In this document: positions 8,361 to 17,011 of the stretch, in pieces | Position numbering within the stretch: position 1 is the stretch's first letter | How the letters are laid out: each line of letters starts with the position of its first letter | Assembly: GCF_000292525.1 (NCBI RefSeq) | Contig: NZ_AEYF01000040.1 | Location: 1-64,000 of the forward strand | Direction: 5' to 3' | Source of the DNA: Rhizobium sp. CCGE 510 | GTDB taxonomy: Bacteria; Pseudomonadota; Alphaproteobacteria; Rhizobiales; Rhizobiaceae | Length of the DNA: 64,000 nt | Position numbers and translations under genes: made by a program | The notes under the pieces: generated by a model | What the model was told of the DNA's origin: nothing | The model's database searches: none | What the model saw: the letters and a program-made list of their open reading frames with translations, nothing else

Positions 8361-8525
8361 TCCGAATCGGAAATTCGGGTGTTCCGCAAGACTCGCAATG
8401 GTCGCAATCCCAGAAGCATTTTGAAATCTGCCCTTGCGTTTGCGGTGACAGCTGTCCATGTGTTCATTAGCTTCCCTGAGGAGCCGAGATTTTCCTGGGG
8501 GCGCCCGCCTCATTTGCATGGACCC

Positions 8526-11500
8526 ATGATTCTGACTTCGCAGCCGATTATTCTGAGTGGACGCGGTGTGACCGCGGTGCTCGGGCCGACCAATACCGGC
8601 AAGACCCATTATGCCATCGAGCGCATGGTCGCGCATGGGACGGGCGTGATCGGGCTGCCGCTCAGGCTGCTGGCTCGCGAGGTCTATACGCGGGTGGTGG
8701 AGAAGGTCGGCGTACAGAATGTGGCGCTGGTCACCGGCGAGGAAAAGATTTCGCCGCCCAATGCACGTTTTTCGGTCTGCACCGTCGAGGCGATGCCACG
8801 CGAGACCAAGGCCGCCTTCGTCGCGATCGACGAGGTGCAACTCGCCGGCGATCTCGAGCGCGGCCATATCTTCACCGATCGCATCCTGCATCTTCGCGGC
8901 CGCGAGGAAACCCTACTGCTTGGCGCGGCGACGATGCGGCCGATCCTGCTGCAGCTTCTGCCGGGCATCAATATCGTCGAGCGGCCACGGCTTTCGCATC
9001 TTTTCTATGCCGGGCAGAAGAAGATCACGCGATTGCCGCAGCGCTCGGCCATTGTCGCCTTCTCGGCCGACGAGGTCTATGCCATTGCCGAGCTCATCCG
9101 CCGGCAACGCGGCGGCGCGGCTGTCGTGCTCGGCGCGCTCAGCCCGCGCACCCGCAATTCGCAAGTCGCGCTCTACCAGGCGGGCGACGTCGAATATCTG
9201 GTAGCGACCGATGCGATCGGCATGGGGCTGAACCTCGACGTCGATCACGTCGCCTTCGCCCAGGACCGCAAATTCGACGGCTACCAGTTCCGCAATCTCA
9301 ATCCGGGTGAACTCGGTCAGGTCGCTGGACGCGCCGGGCGGCACGTGCGAGACGGTACCTTCGGCGTCACCGGACAGGTCTCGCCGTTCGACGAAGAGCA
9401 GGTGCAGCGCATCGAAGGGCACGAATTCGACAACGTCAAGGTTTTGCAGTGGCGCACGACCGAAATGGACTTCTCCTCGATTCAATCCTTGCGGACCAGC
9501 CTCGAGGCAGGGCCGCGCGTGCCGGGGCTGACGCGGGCGCTGCCTGCGGTCGACCAGCAGGCGCTCGAACAGCTTTCGCGCTATCCCGAGATCGTCGGTC
9601 TTGCCGACAGGCCGGCCCGCGTCGAAAAACTCTGGGAGGCTTGCGCGCTTCCCGACTATCGGCGTATCACCCCGGCACAACATGCGGATCTTATCGCGAC
9701 CCTCTTTTCCGATCTCGTCCGCTATGGCACGGTGAACGAACAGTTTCTCGCGGAGCAGGTTCATCGCTCCGATCGGACAGATGGGGAAATTGACACGCTT
9801 TCGGCGCGAATCGCGCAGATAAGAACCTGGACCTACGTTTCGAATCGGCCTGGTTGGCTTGCCGATCCGACACACTGGCAGGAAAAGACGCGGGAAATCG
9901 AAGATCGATTGTCCGACGCGTTACATGAAAGGTTGACGAAACGCTTTGTTGATCGCAGGACATCTGTGCTCATGAAGCGCCTGAGAGAGAATGCGATGCT
10001 GGAAGCTGAAATCAGTGTGAATGGCGATGTCTTCGTTGAAGGACATCATGTAGGGCAATTGAGCGGATTCCGTTTCACGCCGGTGACGGGAACGGACGGA
10101 CCGGATGCCAAGGCAGTTCAGGCTGCGTCGCAGAAAGCGCTCGCGCTCGAATTCGAGGCCCGTGCGGCTCGAATCCATGCCGCCGGCAACAGCGATCTGG
10201 CGATCGGCTCGGATGGGTTGATCCGTTGGATCGGCGACCCGGTGGCGCGGCTTTCGGGCAGCGAACACATCATGCGTCCGCGCGTGATTCTGTTGGCCGA
10301 CGAGCAGTTGACGGGCAATGCCCGCGATCATGTCGCCGCCCGGATCGAGCGCTTCGTCAATCATCATATCAGCACGGTGCTGAAGCCGCTCGATGATCTG
10401 TCGCGTGCCGAGGACCTGCAGGGTCTCGCCAAAGGGCTGGCCTTCCAGCTGGTCGAGAATCTCGGTGTACTGTTCCGCCGCGACGTGACCGAGGAAGTGA
10501 AATCGCTCGACCAGGAGGCCCGAGCCTCCATGCGCCGTTATGGCGTGCGTTTCGGAGCCTATCATATTTTCGTTCCGGCACTTCTGAAGCCGGCGCCGGC
10601 CGAGCTCATCACGCTGCTCTGGGCGCTGAAGAACGACGGTTTGGACAAACCGGGCTATGGCGATCTTATCCCGGTGCTTGCCGCCGGCCGTACCTCCGTC
10701 GTCACCGATCCGAGCTTCGAGCGGATGTTCTACAAGCTCGCCGGCTTCCGGTTCCTCGGCAAGCGGGCCGTGCGCATCGATATCCTCGAACGGCTTGCGG
10801 ATATTATCCGTCCGCTGCTGCAGTGGAAGCCCGGTCAGAACAACCGTCCGGAGGGCGCTTATGACGGCCGCCGCTTCACGACGACGACGGCGATGCTGTC
10901 GATCCTCGGTGCGACGCTCGAGGACATGGAAGAAATCCTCAAGGGCCTCGGTTATCGCGCCGATGCGGTGAAGGCGGAAGAGGCATCGGCACATCTTGCG
11001 ACGCAAGATGTGGCCTCAGTGCCGGCTGCCACCACGGAAACGCCTGCGGACGAGACAGCCGAAAAGGCCGATCACGACGATGCCGATGGGGCGGCGGAAG
11101 AGATCGCCGCCGAGCCATCCGCAACCGAGGCGGCTTCGGCTGACGTCGATGCGCCCGTGGCGGAAGCGGTCGAAACCCCCACTCCGGCTGAAGCAGTCGA
11201 GACCTCTGCTGCCGATGAAGCCTCCGCTCCTGCGGAAGCGGTATCCGCGTCTGTGGAAGCTGTGTCCGCTTCCGAGGAAGCCGGCGAGCCGGCGGAACCG
11301 AAGCCGGTTCTTCTCTGGCGCCTCGGCGGCCGCAACGACAATCAGCGCCAGGCGCGAAGCGGTCATGGCGAACGCCGTGGCGGCCAGGGCCAGGAGCGCG
11401 GTCAGAACCAGGAGCGCACCGACCGCAATCGCCGGCCGGGCGGCGGTGAAGGCGGTGAGGGCAATCGCGGCGGCGAAGGCCGCGACAATAATCGTCAAAA

Positions 11501-11771
11501 CCGCGGCAAGGACGGTGGCAATCGCGATGGCGGCCGGCCGCAGCAGGCAAGAGGCGAACGCAACAACCAGCCACGGGGCGACCAGCCGCGCGGCGACCGG
11601 CAGGACCGCAAGGATCGCGGCGAGCGAAATGACCGCAACGATCGCAACAACAATCGCGGTGGTTCGCAGCCGCTGCGCTTCGAGGCCAAGCCGCCGCGCA
11701 AGGAGAAGCCGATCGATCCGGATTCACCTTTCGCCAAGCTCGCGGCTCTCAAGGAGCAGATGAAGAAGTAA
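8526..11771 (+). CDS. SUV3-like ATP-dependent RNA helicase with long disordered tail
   Basis: The 1081-residue protein has a superfamily 2 helicase core of the mitochondrial SUV3 type. Walker A is GPTNTGKT near residue 20, motif II is DEVQLAGDLERG, and motif VI is GQVAGRAGRHVRDG. Central and C-terminal helical domains follow. From about residue 815 to 930 the chain is Ala/Glu-rich and acidic. From 930 to 1060 it is rich in Arg, Gly, Asn, Asp and Gln (RGDRQDRKDRGERNDRND), typical of RNA-binding disordered tails. Family knowledge suggests RNA unwinding in decay or ribosome metabolism. The ATG at 8526 is chosen because homology begins there, although the frame is open from 8352. An S4-domain gene follows after 2 bp. 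Confidence 0.88.
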   Translation: MILTSQPIILSGRGVTAVLGPTNTGKTHYAIERMVAHGTGVIGLPLRLLAREVYTRVVEKVGVQNVALVTGEEKISPPNARFSVCTVEAMPRETKAAFVAIDEVQLAGDLERGHIFTDRILHLRGREETLLLGAATMRPILLQLLPGINIVERPRLSHLFYAGQKKITRLPQRSAIVAFSADEVYAIAELIRRQRGGAAVVLGALSPRTRNSQVALYQAGDVEYLVATDAIGMGLNLDVDHVAFAQDRKFDGYQFRNLNPGELGQVAGRAGRHVRDGTFGVTGQVSPFDEEQVQRIEGHEFDNVKVLQWRTTEMDFSSIQSLRTSLEAGPRVPGLTRALPAVDQQALEQLSRYPEIVGLADRPARVEKLWEACALPDYRRITPAQHADLIATLFSDLVRYGTVNEQFLAEQVHRSDRTDGEIDTLSARIAQIRTWTYVSNRPGWLADPTHWQEKTREIEDRLSDALHERLTKRFVDRRTSVLMKRLRENAMLEAEISVNGDVFVEGHHVGQLSGFRFTPVTGTDGPDAKAVQAASQKALALEFEARAARIHAAGNSDLAIGSDGLIRWIGDPVARLSGSEHIMRPRVILLADEQLTGNARDHVAARIERFVNHHISTVLKPLDDLSRAEDLQGLAKGLAFQLVENLGVLFRRDVTEEVKSLDQEARASMRRYGVRFGAYHIFVPALLKPAPAELITLLWALKNDGLDKPGYGDLIPVLAAGRTSVVTDPSFERMFYKLAGFRFLGKRAVRIDILERLADIIRPLLQWKPGQNNRPEGAYDGRRFTTTTAMLSILGATLEDMEEILKGLGYRADAVKAEEASAHLATQDVASVPAATTETPADETAEKADHDDADGAAEEIAAEPSATEAASADVDAPVAEAVETPTPAEAVETSAADEASAPAEAVSASVEAVSASEEAGEPAEPKPVLLWRLGGRNDNQRQARSGHGERRGGQGQERGQNQERTDRNRRPGGGEGGEGNRGGEGRDNNRQNRGKDGGNRDGGRPQQARGERNNQPRGDQPRGDRQDRKDRGERNDRNDRNNNRGGSQPLRFEAKPPRKEKPIDPDSPFAKLAALKEQMKK

Positions 11772-11773
11772 TC

Positions 11774-12178
11774 ATGAGCGGGGAGACACAGCCGACAAGC
11801 GGTTCGCGCCAGCGCATCGACAAGTGGCTGTTCTTCGCGCGCATGGTGAAGTCGCGCTCGTTGGCCCAGAGCCATGTCCAATCGGGCCATGTGCGCATCA
11901 ACGGCGAGCGCTGCAATCAACCGAGCCAGATGGTCAAGCCGGGCGACCGTGTCGAGCTGACGTTGGATCGACGCGATCTCGTTCTCCTCGTGCGCCTCGC
12001 CGGCGAGCGGCGAGGGCCCTACGAGGAGGCCCGACTGCTTTACGAAGACCTGTCACCGCCGCCCGATGAGGCAAAACGTCTCACCCCCTACGAGCAGGCG
12101 ATCCGGGCGACCGGCACCGGCCGTCCGACCAAAAAGGAAAGACGGGCAATCGACAGGCTGATGTCGGACGAGGATTAG
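11774..12178 (+). CDS. S4-domain RNA-binding protein (Hsp15-like)
   Basis: The 134-residue protein carries an N-terminal S4 RNA-binding domain: RIDKWLFFARMVKSRSLAQ, then GHVRINGERCNQPSQMVKPGDRVEL. It resembles HslR/Hsp15, which recycles stalled 50S-peptidyl-tRNA complexes. The C-terminal half is basic and ends KKERRAIDRLMSDED. It starts two bases after the helicase stop, indicating translational coupling and a shared role in RNA or ribosome metabolism. Confidence 0.87.
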   Translation: MSGETQPTSGSRQRIDKWLFFARMVKSRSLAQSHVQSGHVRINGERCNQPSQMVKPGDRVELTLDRRDLVLLVRLAGERRGPYEEARLLYEDLSPPPDEAKRLTPYEQAIRATGTGRPTKKERRAIDRLMSDED

Positions 12179-12370
12179 AAAACTCTGTCTGCGGCGGTGG
12201 CTTTTGCAGATCGTTTATCCTTGAAATCCGGCGTTAAAGCCGATACGTCACTGACAACCTGCCGGAAGCGTGCTTGCCTCCCAAGCCTGCCCACGCTTTT
12301 CCTCCGGCACGGGGATAGGCGCGACGTTCCAGGTTGCCCGGCCCCATCGCATGGAATCCTGGAGTTCTTC

Positions 12371-12709
12371 ATGACCTACGTCGTGACCGACAATTGCATC
12401 AAGTGCAAATACACCGATTGCGTGGAAGTGTGCCCTGTCGACTGCTTCTATGAGGGCGAGAATTTCCTCGTCATTCATCCTGACGAATGCATCGATTGCG
12501 GCGTCTGCGAACCTGAATGTCCCGCCGAGGCGATCAAACCCGATACCGAGCCGGGCCTCGATAAATGGCTGAAGATCAATACCGAATATGCCACCATTTG
12601 GCCGAACATCACGGTCAAGAAGGAGCCATTGCCTGAGGCCAAGGAAATGGATGGCGAGACCGGAAAGTTCGAGAAATATTTCTCCGAGAAACCCGGTTCC
12701 GGCGATTGA
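12371..12709 (+). CDS. fdxA: Seven-iron ferredoxin
   Basis: The 112-residue FdxA-type ferredoxin carries [3Fe-4S] and [4Fe-4S] clusters. The first Cys set is in CIKCKYTDCVEVCPVDCF and the second is CIDCGVCEPECP. The C-terminal extension (TIWPNITVKKEPLPEAKEMDG) is usual for this type. It acts as a soluble electron carrier. The ATG at 12371 begins the family sequence, and a GGAG ribosome-binding site is found at 12360. A 394-bp gap to carD follows. Confidence 0.95.
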   Translation: MTYVVTDNCIKCKYTDCVEVCPVDCFYEGENFLVIHPDECIDCGVCEPECPAEAIKPDTEPGLDKWLKINTEYATIWPNITVKKEPLPEAKEMDGETGKFEKYFSEKPGSGD

Positions 12710-13103
12710 GACGGCGGCCATATTCGGTTGCCCGATTCGGGCGGCTGCGGGGCGGAGCGTTTTAAAAGCTGCGCGAGGCATATGGGTGACATGTGTTGCC
12801 CGCATGACTCAACCGAAGCAAATTATTGATTTCCTCATATTTTTATGATAGGTTTCGGCTACTGTTCCATTTGTGGCATGACGCATGCCCAAAACCATCA
12901 CGAAAGCAAAACCAATCCGTACGCGGTTTCCGTGACATTTCAACGCTTTGAGCGCCGGGTCCCAAGATCGTGCGCAAGAAGTTCTTTGCTTTTGCCCGAT
13001 GGGACCAGAGTGAAGTCACCCGACGGATACTACCGTCTCACCCGGGCCTGACTGACCCGGCTCCGGCCGCCGCCGGAAGCGTAACAGGGAGTTTTTGAAT
13101 AGA
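12710..13103. other. 394-bp fdxA-carD gap, probably the carD leader
   Basis: No firm gene is present. It holds a GC-rich hairpin pair just before carD (CCGGG at about 13040 with CCCGG, then TCCGGC/GCCGGA near 13063-13077) and an open frame at 12845-13051. That frame would encode 68 residues with a C-x2-C-x4-H-x3-HH pattern but has no clear ribosome-binding site or typical codon use. The region is most likely the promoter and long 5' leader of carD. Confidence 0.4.
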
Positions 13104-13676
13104 ATGACGACTCAGCAGAAAAAGCCTTCCACCGCACGCCACGGCTTCAAGACCGGTGAATCGATCGTCTACCCCGCTCACGGCGTCGGTACCATCACCG
13201 CTATCGAAGAGCAAGAAGTTGCCGGCATGAAGCTCGAACTTTTCGTTATCGATTTCGAAAAGGACAAGATGCGGCTGAAGGTCCCGGTCGCCAAGGCGAT
13301 GAGCATCGGCATGCGCAAGCTTTCGGAAACGGATTTCGTCGAGCGTGCATTGAAGGTCGTGCAGGGCAAGGCGCGCGTCAAGCGCACCATGTGGTCGCGA
13401 CGTGCCCAGGAATACGATGCCAAGATCAATTCCGGCGACTTGATTTCCATCGCTGAAGTGGTGCGCGATCTCTACCGTGCCGAAAACCAGCCCGAACAGT
13501 CCTATTCCGAGCGTCAGCTTTATGAGGCTGCGCTCGATCGCATGGCGCGCGAAATCGCCGCCGTCAACAAGATGTCGGAAACCGAAGCCGTCCGCGTGGT
13601 CGAGACCAATCTTAACAAGGGTCCGAAGCGCGGCAAGGCGATCGAAGAAGACGACTCACAGGACGAAGCCGCATAA
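13104..13676 (+). CDS. carD: CarD family transcriptional regulator
   Basis: The 190-residue protein binds the RNA polymerase beta subunit and stabilises open complexes at many promoters. The N-terminal RNAP-interacting domain (GESIVYPAHGVGTITAIEEQ to MRLKVPVAKA) is followed by the helical DNA-binding domain (RAQEYDAKINSGDLISIAEVVRDLYR). The tail is acidic (IEEDDSQDEAA). An in-frame TTG at 13095 lies closer to the AGGGAG sequence (13086-13091), so it may be the true start. The ATG at 13104 gives the usual MTTQQKK start. A strong terminator follows. Confidence 0.92.
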   Translation: MTTQQKKPSTARHGFKTGESIVYPAHGVGTITAIEEQEVAGMKLELFVIDFEKDKMRLKVPVAKAMSIGMRKLSETDFVERALKVVQGKARVKRTMWSRRAQEYDAKINSGDLISIAEVVRDLYRAENQPEQSYSERQLYEAALDRMAREIAAVNKMSETEAVRVVETNLNKGPKRGKAIEEDDSQDEAA

Positions 13677-13706
13677 GGCGACCCTGTTTTTTCCCCTATC
13701 AAAAAA

Positions 13707-13729
13707 CCCGGCTAGCGCCGGGTTTTTTT
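13707..13729 (+). terminator. carD rho-independent terminator
   Basis: CCCGGC (13707-13712), loop TAGC, GCCGGG (13717-13722), then seven T. A run of six A precedes the stem, so it could also work on the other strand. Confidence 0.95.
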
Positions 13730-13842
13730 ATTGGAACTTTTTCACGACTGCCGCGTTTAACATACGTGATTGCGGACTGCTCGCAGGGCAATGCCTCGAC
13801 GGGCGAACTGTCATTCCGTCAATGTTCGATGAGGAGCGGATC

Positions 13843-13914
13843 ATGCCTTTTCAATATTGCCCATTCGGCAGCGTGAAGAAACAGATCCGGCCCAGCCGTC
13901 TTAACGGCACATGA
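13843..13914 (+). CDS. Possible 23-residue small protein or part of a small RNA
   Basis: MPFQYCPFGSVKKQIRPSRL plus NGT is encoded after a good ribosome-binding site (GAGGAG, 13830-13835, 7 bases from the ATG). The frame stops 7 bp before a strong terminator hairpin. The isolated unit lies between the carD terminator and rpoH2 and could equally be an sRNA. No homologue is recalled. Confidence 0.35.
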   Translation: MPFQYCPFGSVKKQIRPSRLNGT

Positions 13915-13921
13915 TAAAAAA

Positions 13922-13963
13922 TAGGGCCTCCCCCTGAAAAGTCCAGGGGCGAGGCCTTTATGC
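13922..13963 (+). terminator. Rho-independent terminator of the small unit before rpoH2
   Basis: GGCCTC plus CCCCTG pairs with CAGGGG, C bulge, GAGGCC across a loop of about 7 bases. A TTTAT tail follows. It implies a short transcript starting within 13740-13840. Confidence 0.8.
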
Positions 13964-14054
13964 ATTCAGAACCCCATTCAGCTCGGACAGCGATGTTCCG
14001 GAAGGCGCGTTTTATTGTTCATTTAGGGCGAGAGGCCTGTTTCAGGAGATCGAA

Positions 14055-14918
14055 ATGAAGAACATGTCTGCAGATCGGCGCATGATCAAAATCGCGATGG
14101 CCGCCCCCTACCTTGCCCGTCAGGAAGAGCACGATCTCGCCATCCGTTGGAAGGATCACGATGATCGCGGCGCGCGCAACCAGATCGCCATGGCCCATAT
14201 GCGCCTCGTCATATCCATGGCGGGCAAGTTTCGCAATTTCGGCCTGCCGATGAGCGATCTCGTGCAGGAGGGCTATGTCGGCCTTCTGGAGGCTGCCGCT
14301 CGCTTCGAGCCGGAACGCGACGTACGCTTTTCGACCTATGCGAGCTGGTGGATCAGGGCTTCGATCCAGGATTATATTCTGCGCAACTGGTCGATCGTGC
14401 GCGGCGGCACGAGTTCCGCACAGAAGGCGCTCTTCTTCAATCTGCGCCGTCTGCGCGCCAAGCTCGCCAAGGGTGACACGCAGCTGACGCTGCAATCCAT
14501 CCACCAGGAGATCGCCGCGGCGCTCGGCGTCAGCCTCGCCGATGTGCAGACCATGGATGCCAGGCTTTCCGGCAATGACGCTTCGCTGCAGGCGCCTTCG
14601 GTCTCCGGCGATGCGGAGAGTGCGGAGAAGATGGACTTCCTCGTCAGCAATGATCCCCTGCCGGACGAGCAGGTTTCAAACATGATCGACGGCGAGCGCC
14701 GCCGCGTCTGGCTCGCCTCGGCGCTGACACATCTCAACGAACGCGAAATGAAGATCATCAGCGCCCGGCGTCTGGCGGAAGACGGTGCCACGCTCGAAGA
14801 ACTCGGAGCCGACCTCGGGATTTCCAAGGAACGTGTGCGGCAGATCGAAAGCCGGGCAATGGAGAAGCTCCGCAGCGCGCTTGTCAGCGCAGATCCGCAC
14901 ATGGCGGCTTACGCCTGA
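14055..14918 (+). CDS. rpoH: RNA polymerase sigma-32 factor, RpoH2 type
   Basis: This 287-residue heat-shock-family sigma factor directs RNA polymerase to stress promoters. Region 2 is seen as AHMRLVISMAGKFRNFGLPMSDLVQEGYVGLLEAAARFEPE and FSTYASWWIRASIQDYILRNWSIVR. The RpoH box is QKALFFNLRRLR. Region 4 has a helix-turn-helix, TLEELGADLGISKERVRQIESRAMEKLR. Rhizobia carry two or more rpoH genes, and the divergent N-terminus (MKNMSADRRMIKIAM) fits RpoH2. An alternative ATG lies at 14064. AGGAG at 14045 is a good ribosome-binding site. Confidence 0.92.
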   Translation: MKNMSADRRMIKIAMAAPYLARQEEHDLAIRWKDHDDRGARNQIAMAHMRLVISMAGKFRNFGLPMSDLVQEGYVGLLEAAARFEPERDVRFSTYASWWIRASIQDYILRNWSIVRGGTSSAQKALFFNLRRLRAKLAKGDTQLTLQSIHQEIAAALGVSLADVQTMDARLSGNDASLQAPSVSGDAESAEKMDFLVSNDPLPDEQVSNMIDGERRRVWLASALTHLNEREMKIISARRLAEDGATLEELGADLGISKERVRQIESRAMEKLRSALVSADPHMAAYA

Positions 14919-14924
14919 ACCGAA

Positions 14925-15030
14925 TGCGCGTCGCATGAAATTTGATTCCTACGACGCGCTTTAGATCGTTGTTCTTATGCATGTCGTTATCTCGGAATCG
15001 CTGCACACTTCCGGGCGGCTTGCATTAATT
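14925..15030. repeat. RIME-like intergenic repeat
   Basis: Two adjacent palindromes: GCGCGTCG...CGACGCGC, followed by GCATGTCGTTATC...CGGGCGGCTTGC around CTGCACA. The layout matches the copies at 30.86 and 60.13 kb. Confidence 0.75.
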
Positions 15031-15054
15031 TATTCCCTCCAGCAGCACAGACTG

Positions 15055-15080
15055 GCCCGGCGCGAGCCGGGCTATTTTTT
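15055..15080 (+). terminator. rpoH2 terminator
   Basis: GCCCGGC (15055-15061), loop GCGA, GCCGGGC (15066-15072), then TATTTTTT. It overlaps the 3' end of the convergent M48 peptidase gene. Confidence 0.85.
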
Positions 15081-16623
15081 ACTCGGCGATGATCTTGACG
15101 CGATCGCCTGGTGAAACGGCTGCGCCCGTGGGCAGGGCGTTGATGAGTTTGAAGAGATCGAGTTTGCGGTCGGTGCCCATCATGCGGGCAGCGAGTGTCG
15201 AGATGTTTTCACCCGGCCGGACGGTGACGACGCGGATGCGCAGTGGCTTGAGCGAAGCGGCCTCTGCCGGCGTCATGCGCCGGAAACTCGCGCGCAGGAC
15301 ATTGGCCGTTGGCTCAAGGGCGTCGCTGCCTTTCGGCACGGCGGTCAGGAACCGGAAAATCTGCGAATTGTTGCGGATCACGGTGACATCGAAATCCCAA
15401 CGGTCGGCGCTTGCCCGCGCCGTGGCCGCTTCCATTCCGTTGATGGTGACCGGCTGGATGGTCGACGGGTCGAGGCCGGTCACCCAGCCGCTGGAGATAT
15501 AGTTGGTAAGGCTCTGGGTCTGATTGTCGGCGACGCCGTCGAAGCGGACGGCGATGTCGTTCGGGCCGGTGGCCATCACGGCTTCGACCTTGTTGTCGAT
15601 GTGGAAATCCGGCGGCACGTCGAAGCGGATGCCGAGGCCGCCATGCAGGAAGGTCTGGCCGCGCACGTAGCCTTCCTCCGGGCTGTCGCCATAGAGCAGG
15701 CCGTCTATGCCGTCGAGATAATAGTCGCGTCCCTTATCCCCGACCGAACCTTCCTGGCCGAAGGCGCGGGCATGGGTGCGGGCAAGCTCGATACGCTGCG
15801 CCGAATTCGGATGGCTCGACAGGAAGTCCAGGCTCTGGTCGGCTTCGGGATCCACCGACATGAAGCGACTGTAAGCCGCCATGGAATCGAGGAAACGGGC
15901 GGCGGAATAGGGGTCGTAGCCGGCTTCGCCAAGCATGCGCACGCCGATGACATCGGCCTGCAGTTCCTGCTGGCGTGAGAAGGCGGCGAGGCGCAGCTTG
16001 CCGCGGGCCAGCGCCTGCTTGCCGGCGATATCGCTGGAGAGGACCTCGGCGACGACGCGGCTGGCGATGACCTCAGCCTCCTCACGCTTCTGCCGCTCAA
16101 TGCCGTGGTTCGCCGTCACATGGCCCATCTCGTGCGACAGCACGGCGGCGACTTCCGAGGCGTCGTTGGCAAGGGCGAGCAGGCCGCGGGTGACGTAGAG
16201 ATAACCGCCCGGCAGCGCAAACGCGTTGATCGCCGGCGAATTCAGGATGGTAATGCGGTAAGACTGGCTCGGGTTTTCCGATACCGCCGTCAGCGCACCG
16301 GCGATGCGGGCGACGAGGCGCTCCGTCTTGGCGTCCTTGTATTCGCCGCCGTAGCTGGCGACGATGCGCGGATGCTCGCGGGCGCCCATCGCCGCACGCG
16401 GGTCGTTCTTCTGGACCTCGTCGACGATCTGCGGATTGGAAGAAGGCGAAACGCTCGGCTGATAGGATTGGTCGATCAGCGTCTGACAGCCATTCAGCGC
16501 CATTGCCACGGCCGAAAGCAGCATCAGACGACGCGCGAAACGCCGCGGCGCGGAAATGGCATCACTGGAAAGCGCGGGCGATTTCCACGTCGTCAAGCTA
16601 TCCAGTCTGGTTCTCCGCATCAT
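15079..16623 (-). CDS. Lipoprotein M48 family metallopeptidase with LysM-like tail
   Basis: The 514-residue protein is a periplasmic zinc protease of the BepA/YfgC kind, acting in outer-membrane protein quality control. The signal peptide ends at a lipobox (AVAMALNGC). The catalytic motif HEMGH is in AAVLSHEMGHVTANHG, and the third ligand region is RQQELQADVIGVRML. The C-terminal segment VRPGENISTLAARMMG to GDRVKIIAE looks like a LysM/SPOR-type glycan-binding domain. The frame is open to 16725. The MM start at 16623 is preferred because the earlier segment does not look like a signal peptide. The ribosome-binding site is weak. Confidence 0.87.
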   Translation of the reverse strand: MMRRTRLDSLTTWKSPALSSDAISAPRRFARRLMLLSAVAMALNGCQTLIDQSYQPSVSPSSNPQIVDEVQKNDPRAAMGAREHPRIVASYGGEYKDAKTERLVARIAGALTAVSENPSQSYRITILNSPAINAFALPGGYLYVTRGLLALANDASEVAAVLSHEMGHVTANHGIERQKREEAEVIASRVVAEVLSSDIAGKQALARGKLRLAAFSRQQELQADVIGVRMLGEAGYDPYSAARFLDSMAAYSRFMSVDPEADQSLDFLSSHPNSAQRIELARTHARAFGQEGSVGDKGRDYYLDGIDGLLYGDSPEEGYVRGQTFLHGGLGIRFDVPPDFHIDNKVEAVMATGPNDIAVRFDGVADNQTQSLTNYISSGWVTGLDPSTIQPVTINGMEAATARASADRWDFDVTVIRNNSQIFRFLTAVPKGSDALEPTANVLRASFRRMTPAEAASLKPLRIRVVTVRPGENISTLAARMMGTDRKLDLFKLINALPTGAAVSPGDRVKIIAE

Positions 16624-17011
16624 GTCGCTGTCTTGCCGGTTTGCCGCAGATTGGCACCGACCGTGGCAAGGGGAATTCAACAGGTGCGCACCCCTGATCT
16701 CGCGCTGCACAATCGGCCGATACAAGTCCTTGCTGTAGCTGATTTACGCATCGGTTGCATAGCGAGACTCTGTTTAAATGTGGCGCCGTTGCATTTTAGC
16801 AAGCCTCGGACGAAAGGCCTTCCCTTCGCTCGGATGAAATTATGGCGAAAGTTCCGTCACAACGCGGAGATTCGTCGGCGGCGCAGAAAAAGAACGGCCT
16901 GATTGAAGCAACCGAGCCGATAGCGGCAGCCATGCGAGAAAATTGCAACCGCGGATAATGTCATCGCGGAAAGAAGCCCTCCTGATGACGTATTCCGCGG
17001 GTTCGATTCGG
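16624..17011. other. 388-bp gap between two minus-strand genes
   Basis: The region contains upstream sequence of the M48 gene and downstream sequence of the MFS gene. A 38-codon frame on the plus strand from 16842 (MAKVPSQRGDSS...) was noted but has no supporting homology. No convincing RNA or terminator was seen. Confidence 0.3.

Noticed and set aside
16842..16958. 38-codon plus-strand frame MAKVPSQRGDSS
   Set aside because: No ribosome-binding site of note, no homology recognised, and it lies in an ordinary intergenic region.
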